NCBI GenBank assembly: GCA_938001865.1 | Contig: CALLAW010000045.1 | Span: forward strand, 1-38,352 | Length of the DNA stretch: 38,352 bases | From: an uncultured Saprospiraceae bacterium | GTDB lineage: Bacteria; Bacteroidota; Bacteroidia; Chitinophagales; Saprospiraceae | Direction of reading: 5' to 3' | Shown: one piece after another, positions 34,707 to 38,352 of the stretch | How the letters are laid out: each line of letters starts with the position of its first letter | How positions within the stretch are numbered: the first letter of the stretch is position 1 | Program-made: the position numbers and the translations under genes | Notes under the pieces: generated by a model | Database searches by the model: none | What the model was told of the DNA's origin: nothing | What the model saw: the letters and a program-made list of their open reading frames with translations, nothing else

Positions 34707-35921
34707 TTACATTGCTATACGGTAGATATATCGACGTCCATCCTTGGGGTCACGTTGTCTATTGATAATACTTTCAATATTTTGGATTAAGCACTCATTA
34801 TTCAATTCCTTAATGATCTGTGACCGTCGAAATCTTTTTGATTCTCCGGATTGAATGGTGCTTATTTCCAATATTTGATCCAAACTTTCTTGGCTTAAGA
34901 CTTGACCTTTATACTCTTGCAATTTTAATAATAATGGGCTCAACTGAGTCTTATGACTCGCTTGCAAATTGTTTGATTTTTGATACTTAGTTTTATAAAA
35001 CCACCAGATGGTCGCCAATAAAAGTGATAGAATCGTAATAATCAATACGATATGAGACTTTGGCTTGCTCTTACTATTAATCTGGTGCAAAGTCTCTATT
35101 TGATTGAAAAAATTGAGTTCCTCACTACAATGATGTCTCCCTAATAATGTCATTTGATCAGAATAACAGATCAAGCTATCACCTTTGAGGTGTACAACTC
35201 CATTCTTTGATGCTTTTTTCAGACTAGAAAATGGATTTAGCTTGGACTCTAAGATTACGCCATCCGTTCTATCAAATGCCAGATATGGCTTTTGCCCCAG
35301 CTTGAATGAATAACTCTTTAACTCAAAAACTTTTGAGTTAAGGTTATCGTCACTTTCTGGATCTATATAAATTTGATTATTAGGTACAGAATTAATTTTT
35401 CTAGTATCCAAGTTGATTTCCAGTATTGAGTCCTTAGTGAATGCAGTAAGAATAGGATTTGAAAATATGCAAATACCGTTTTTCAACTCTTGAGAAAATG
35501 GTAATAATTCCCATCTACCTCTAGACTCTAAAAAATGTATTATTTGACCATGATTATTCCAATACCCATAACCACCAAAAGAATATAATTCTTCATTGTA
35601 TACAAATTTTTTGCTCCCTAAATTATATCCTTTAAATCCATAATCATACATATTAGTCCATACACCATTCACTAATTTGAACACATCAAATGTGCCATCT
35701 GGGAGTATGAATGTTTCATCTTGAATCTCAATAATATCCACCCGATTACTATTAAGACCAGAATCTATTATTGAATCTAACATAGATTGTGCAGATTGAG
35801 CAATGAGACTAAGATCTTCAACTGCAATGAAAGGCTCTTTGTCATTATATACTACTTGAGAAATACTAGAATTTATGCATAGGACTACACATACTGAGAG
35901 AATAAGACATATTCTTAACAT
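34707..35921 (-). CDS. Hypothetical exported sensor-like protein with one membrane span and a C-terminal winged-helix-like domain
   Basis: A 404-residue protein I cannot name. A signal peptide (1-21) is followed by a predicted periplasmic domain (about 22-285) with one kelch-like motif around 111-140 (LYSFGGYGYW, then GRWELLP) and further beta-rich stretches. One membrane helix (291-309) precedes a basic linker and a C-terminal domain (about 328-404). That domain reads as a small winged helix: a helix pair including LSQESLDQILEIS, a basic helix SKRFRRSQIIKELN (361-374) and a wing-like INRQRDPKDGRRYIYRI (386-402) reminiscent of MarR-type wings. The layout suggests a membrane-bound one-component regulator with reversed polarity to ToxR. 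Function is inference. The gene is AT-rich and convergent with the two small membrane protein genes. Confidence 0.7.
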   Translation of the reverse strand: MLRICLILSVCVVLCINSSISQVVYNDKEPFIAVEDLSLIAQSAQSMLDSIIDSGLNSNRVDIIEIQDETFILPDGTFDVFKLVNGVWTNMYDYGFKGYNLGSKKFVYNEELYSFGGYGYWNNHGQIIHFLESRGRWELLPFSQELKNGICIFSNPILTAFTKDSILEINLDTRKINSVPNNQIYIDPESDDNLNSKVFELKSYSFKLGQKPYLAFDRTDGVILESKLNPFSSLKKASKNGVVHLKGDSLICYSDQMTLLGRHHCSEELNFFNQIETLHQINSKSKPKSHIVLIITILSLLLATIWWFYKTKYQKSNNLQASHKTQLSPLLLKLQEYKGQVLSQESLDQILEISTIQSGESKRFRRSQIIKELNNECLIQNIESIINRQRDPKDGRRYIYRIAM

Positions 35922-35998
35922 AGGAATTAAGGATTACATAGACAGACTAAGGTATCAGAGTACCAAAAAATACAATTTAACCTGATTATCAACACAAT

Positions 35999-36038
35999 AT
36001 ATAAAGGACTTAGCAATCTCTTGCCAAGTCCTTTATAT
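35999..36038. terminator. Hairpin between atpG and the sensor-like gene
   Basis: A 17-bp stem (36000-36016 with 36021-36037, one G-T pair, loop TCTC), flanked by AT-rich sequence but no long T-run on either strand. It lies 30 bases after the atpG stop and most likely marks the end of the ATP synthase transcript. Confidence 0.75.
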
Positions 36039-36066
36039 TTAGCTTGTAACTTGAAAAAAACAGTCT

Positions 36067-36966
36067 CTACCCCTCTAACGCTGCAGCGCCACCGACGATC
36101 TCTAAGATCTCTTTGGTAATCGCTTCTTGTCTTGCTTTGTTATATGTGATCTTGAGCTCTTTGATCAGTTCTGTGGCATTCTCAGTAGCCTTGTCCATTG
36201 CAGTCATCCTTGCTCCATGCTCAGATGCAGAAGTATCTAGTACGTACTTGTGGAATGATGTCTGTAAGATACTTGGAATCAGTTTTTCGAGTAATACTTC
36301 CTTTGACGGTTCGAAGAGATAATCAGCATTATACTTTGCTTCTATCTCACCAGCCTCTGCTTCTATCTTCTCGACAGGCAGGAATTGAATAGAGATCGGA
36401 TTCTGTACAGCAGCATTACGGAATGATCCGTAACAGACATGCACTGCGTCATACGTACCATCTATGAACTTATCCATCATCAACTGAGAGATGGGGCTCA
36501 CATTGTCAAATGCAGTGTTGTTAATCACCTCAGAGTAATCCATCACATGCTTGGCATTGGGGAATGTCTTCTTGAGTACATCGTGTCCTTTCTTACCGAT
36601 GTAGTATATCGTCAAGTTGCCTGACTCATACACATCATTATATTGCTCTTTGACAGTCGCAGTTGCAGCTTTGATGACATTACCATTAAATGCTCCACAG
36701 AGACCTCTATTAGAAGTGACTACGACTACAGCAGCATTGACTACTTGTCTCTCCACCCCAAATGCAGATGCGGCATCTCCTTCGAGATTAGAGAGGATAT
36801 TGGCAAGCATTTCTGCTAACTTATTTGCATAAGGTCTCATATCTGTTATTGCATCTTGAGCCTTTTTCAGTTTAGCAGCAGATACCATTTTCATGGCATT
36901 TGTGATCTGCTTGGTTGAATTGACTGATGCAATTCTCTCTCTTACTTCCTTCAGTTTACCAGACAT
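36067..36966 (-). CDS. atpG: ATP synthase F1 gamma subunit
   Basis: The gamma subunit is the central rotor shaft of F1, coupling Fo rotation to catalysis in the alpha3beta3 ring. The 299-residue protein has the conserved N-terminal helix (KLKEVRERIASVNSTKQITNAMKMVSAAKL, about 4-33), the globular Rossmann-like middle part with TSNRGLCGAFN (about 84-94), and the C-terminal helix with ARMTAMDKATENA (about 254-266) and TYNKARQEAITKEILEIVGGAAAL near the end. All match the family, with a modest insertion in the middle typical of Bacteroidota. It follows atpA by 53 bases and a hairpin follows at 36000. Confidence 0.98.
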   Translation of the reverse strand: MSGKLKEVRERIASVNSTKQITNAMKMVSAAKLKKAQDAITDMRPYANKLAEMLANILSNLEGDAASAFGVERQVVNAAVVVVTSNRGLCGAFNGNVIKAATATVKEQYNDVYESGNLTIYYIGKKGHDVLKKTFPNAKHVMDYSEVINNTAFDNVSPISQLMMDKFIDGTYDAVHVCYGSFRNAAVQNPISIQFLPVEKIEAEAGEIEAKYNADYLFEPSKEVLLEKLIPSILQTSFHKYVLDTSASEHGARMTAMDKATENATELIKELKITYNKARQEAITKEILEIVGGAAALEG

Positions 36967-37019
36967 ACTCTCTTATTTGTAGTGTTACGGTTAGTCAGTT
37001 GCTGTTATTGATATAGGAG

Positions 37020-38352
37020 TTAAGCGTAACCCTTTGCTATATCAGATGCAAGGGATTCTAAGACAGCTTGATCAGTCTTCTCGTACTTTCTATTTCTGAA
37101 TGCTTCGAGTACTTCTGGATGTCTGCTTTCAAGAGCTGAGAGGAATTCCTCTTCAAATTCTTTCACCTTATTGACTGGGATATCTTTGAGCAATCCTTTA
37201 GTACCTAGATAGATGATAGCGACTTGCTTCTCTACTGTTACTGGAGAGTACTGTGCTTGCTTGAGTATCTCTACGTTACGCTTTCCTTTCTCTAGTACAC
37301 CGAGTGTCACTGGATCTAGGTCTGATCCGAACTTAGAGAATGCCTCTAGCTCTCTGTATTGTGCTTGATCGAGCTTAAGTGTACCCGATACTTTTTTCAT
37401 TGGTTTGATCTGAGCTGATCCCCCTACCCTAGATACCGAGATACCTACGTTAATCGCTGGTCTGATCCCTGCGTTGAAGAGGTTAGATTCGAGGAATATC
37501 TGACCATCAGTAATCGAAATTACGTTAGTCGGGATATATGCTGATACATCACCTGCCTGAGTCTCGATGATTGGGAGTGCAGTCAATGATCCGCCACCCT
37601 TAACGATACCTGCATCCTTGAGTGATGGAGGGAGGTCATTCATATCTTGAGCGATACCATCATCTGCGATCACCTTGGCAGCTCTCTCTAAGAGTCTTGA
37701 GTGAAGGTAGAAGACATCTCCTGGGTAAGCCTCTCTACCGGGAGGTCTTCTCAAGAGGAGTGATACCTCTCTATAAGCTACTGCTTGCTTAGAGAGATCA
37801 TCATATACGATCAATGCTGGTCTACCAGTATCTCTAAAATACTCTCCAATCGCTGCTCCAGAGAATGGTGCATAGAACTGAAGTGGTGCTGGATCTGACG
37901 CTGAGGCTGATACGATCGTCGTATAAGCGAGAGCTCCGTTATCTTCGAGTACTTTAGCCACCTGAGCTACTGTAGATGACTTCTGACCCGAAGCGACATA
38001 GATACAGTATACAGGTTCACCTCTGTCATAAAATTCTTTTTGGTTGAGGATCGTATCGATAGCAACGGCAGTCTTTCCAGTCTGTCTGTCACCAATAATC
38101 AACTCTCTCTGTCCTCTACCGATAGGGATCATTGCATCGATTGCTTTGATTCCCGTCTGGAGTGGCTCAGTTACTGGTTGTCTGTAGATTACACCTGGAG
38201 CTTTTCTCTCAATAGGCATGTCATATGTAGTCCCAGTGACAGGTCCTTTCCCATCAATCGGAATCCCTAGACCATCTACTACTCTACCCACGATACCTTC
38301 TCCTACTTTGATAGATGCGATCTTACCAGTCCTCTTCACAGTTGCCCCTTCT
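37020..38352 (-). CDS. atpA: ATP synthase F1 alpha subunit (N-terminus outside the window)
   Basis: The alpha subunit forms the non-catalytic nucleotide sites of F1. About 440 C-terminal residues are present; the reading frame stays open to the right edge. The GTG at 38339 is an internal valine codon of the EGATVKRTG stretch (the family has a residue there), not a start. Visible motifs are the P-loop [11 protein letters not shown], the [24 protein letters not shown] signature and SISDGQIFLE-type sequence ([12 protein letters not shown]), followed by the C-terminal helical domain. The order atpA-atpG on the minus strand implies that atpH and the Fo genes lie beyond the right edge. Confidence 0.98.
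   Translation of the reverse strand, partial: EGATVKRTGKIASIKVGEGIVGRVVDGLGIPIDGKGPVTGTTYDMPIERKAPGVIYRQPVTEPLQTGIKAIDAMIPIGRGQRELIIGDRQTGKTAVAIDTILNQKEFYDRGEPVYCIYVASGQKSSTVAQVAKVLEDNGALAYTTIVSASASDPAPLQFYAPFSGAAIGEYFRDTGRPALIVYDDLSKQAVAYREVSLLLRRPPGREAYPGDVFYLHSRLLERAAKVIADDGIAQDMNDLPPSLKDAGIVKGGGSLTALPIIETQAGDVSAYIPTNVISITDGQIFLESNLFNAGIRPAINVGISVSRVGGSAQIKPMKKVSGTLKLDQAQYRELEAFSKFGSDLDPVTLGVLEKGKRNVEILKQAQYSPVTVEKQVAIIYLGTKGLLKDIPVNKVKEFEEEFLSALESRHPEVLEAFRNRKYEKTDQAVLESLASDIAKGYA

Noticed and set aside
34569-34790. Plus-strand frame of 73 codons overlapping the end of the 138-residue gene
   Set aside because: It overlaps the two better-supported genes on both strands and has no independent leader or recognisable product.
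38337-38339. GTG at 38339 as the start of atpA
   Set aside because: The sequence at this point aligns with the middle of the alpha subunit; the codon is an internal valine and the frame remains open to the window edge.

Overview
The window looks like chromosome of a member of the Bacteroidota, most likely from the Saprospiria or a nearby lineage. The supports are a canonical type IX secretion (T9SS) sorting domain, a PorV/PorQ-type barrel, a long TonB-dependent receptor with a carboxypeptidase-like N-domain, an nqrABCDEF respiratory operon, a short CarB without the C-terminal regulatory domain, and four exact copies of the Bacteroidota -7 promoter box TATATTTG just upstream of genes. The lineage call is inference from gene content. 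No tRNA, rRNA, CRISPR array, insertion sequence or phage gene was seen.

Layout from left to right. Positions 194-5699 (minus) hold a DUF2400/TIGR02757 protein after the translation/transcription cluster rimP-nusA-infB. Positions 5808-12174 (minus) hold the complete sodium-pumping NADH:quinone oxidoreductase operon nqrABCDEF, closed by a terminator hairpin lying between the rimP promoter and the rimP start codon. Positions 12522-16820 (minus) hold a very large secreted modular protein with HYR-like, dockerin-like, cohesin-like and T9SS domains. Positions 17268-18857 (minus) hold a CAP-domain protein and the greA-HIT pair. Positions 18958-28077 (minus) hold a likely three-gene envelope operon: TonB-dependent receptor, 1394-residue secreted protein, PorV/PorQ-family barrel. 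A D-2-hydroxyacid dehydrogenase (minus) diverges at 29167-29253 from carB and an M42 aminopeptidase (plus), which end at a strong terminator.

Positions 33248-36000 differ from the rest. They are visibly more AT-rich, hold a cluster of palindromes in about 300 noncoding bases, two small unrecognised membrane proteins, and a convergent unrecognised gene that looks like an exported sensor domain, one membrane span and a cytoplasmic winged-helix-like domain. This is the most accessory-looking stretch. From 36067 to the right edge lie atpG and the incomplete atpA of the F1Fo ATP synthase.

Functionally the window is dominated by housekeeping energy metabolism (Nqr, ATP synthase), information processing (RimP, NusA, IF-2, GreA) and envelope or secretion genes. 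The points most worth a second look are the envelope operon, the hairpins directly in front of rimP-nusA-infB and greA, the membrane-anchored NqrA, the candidate reverse-ToxR regulator and the palindrome cluster.
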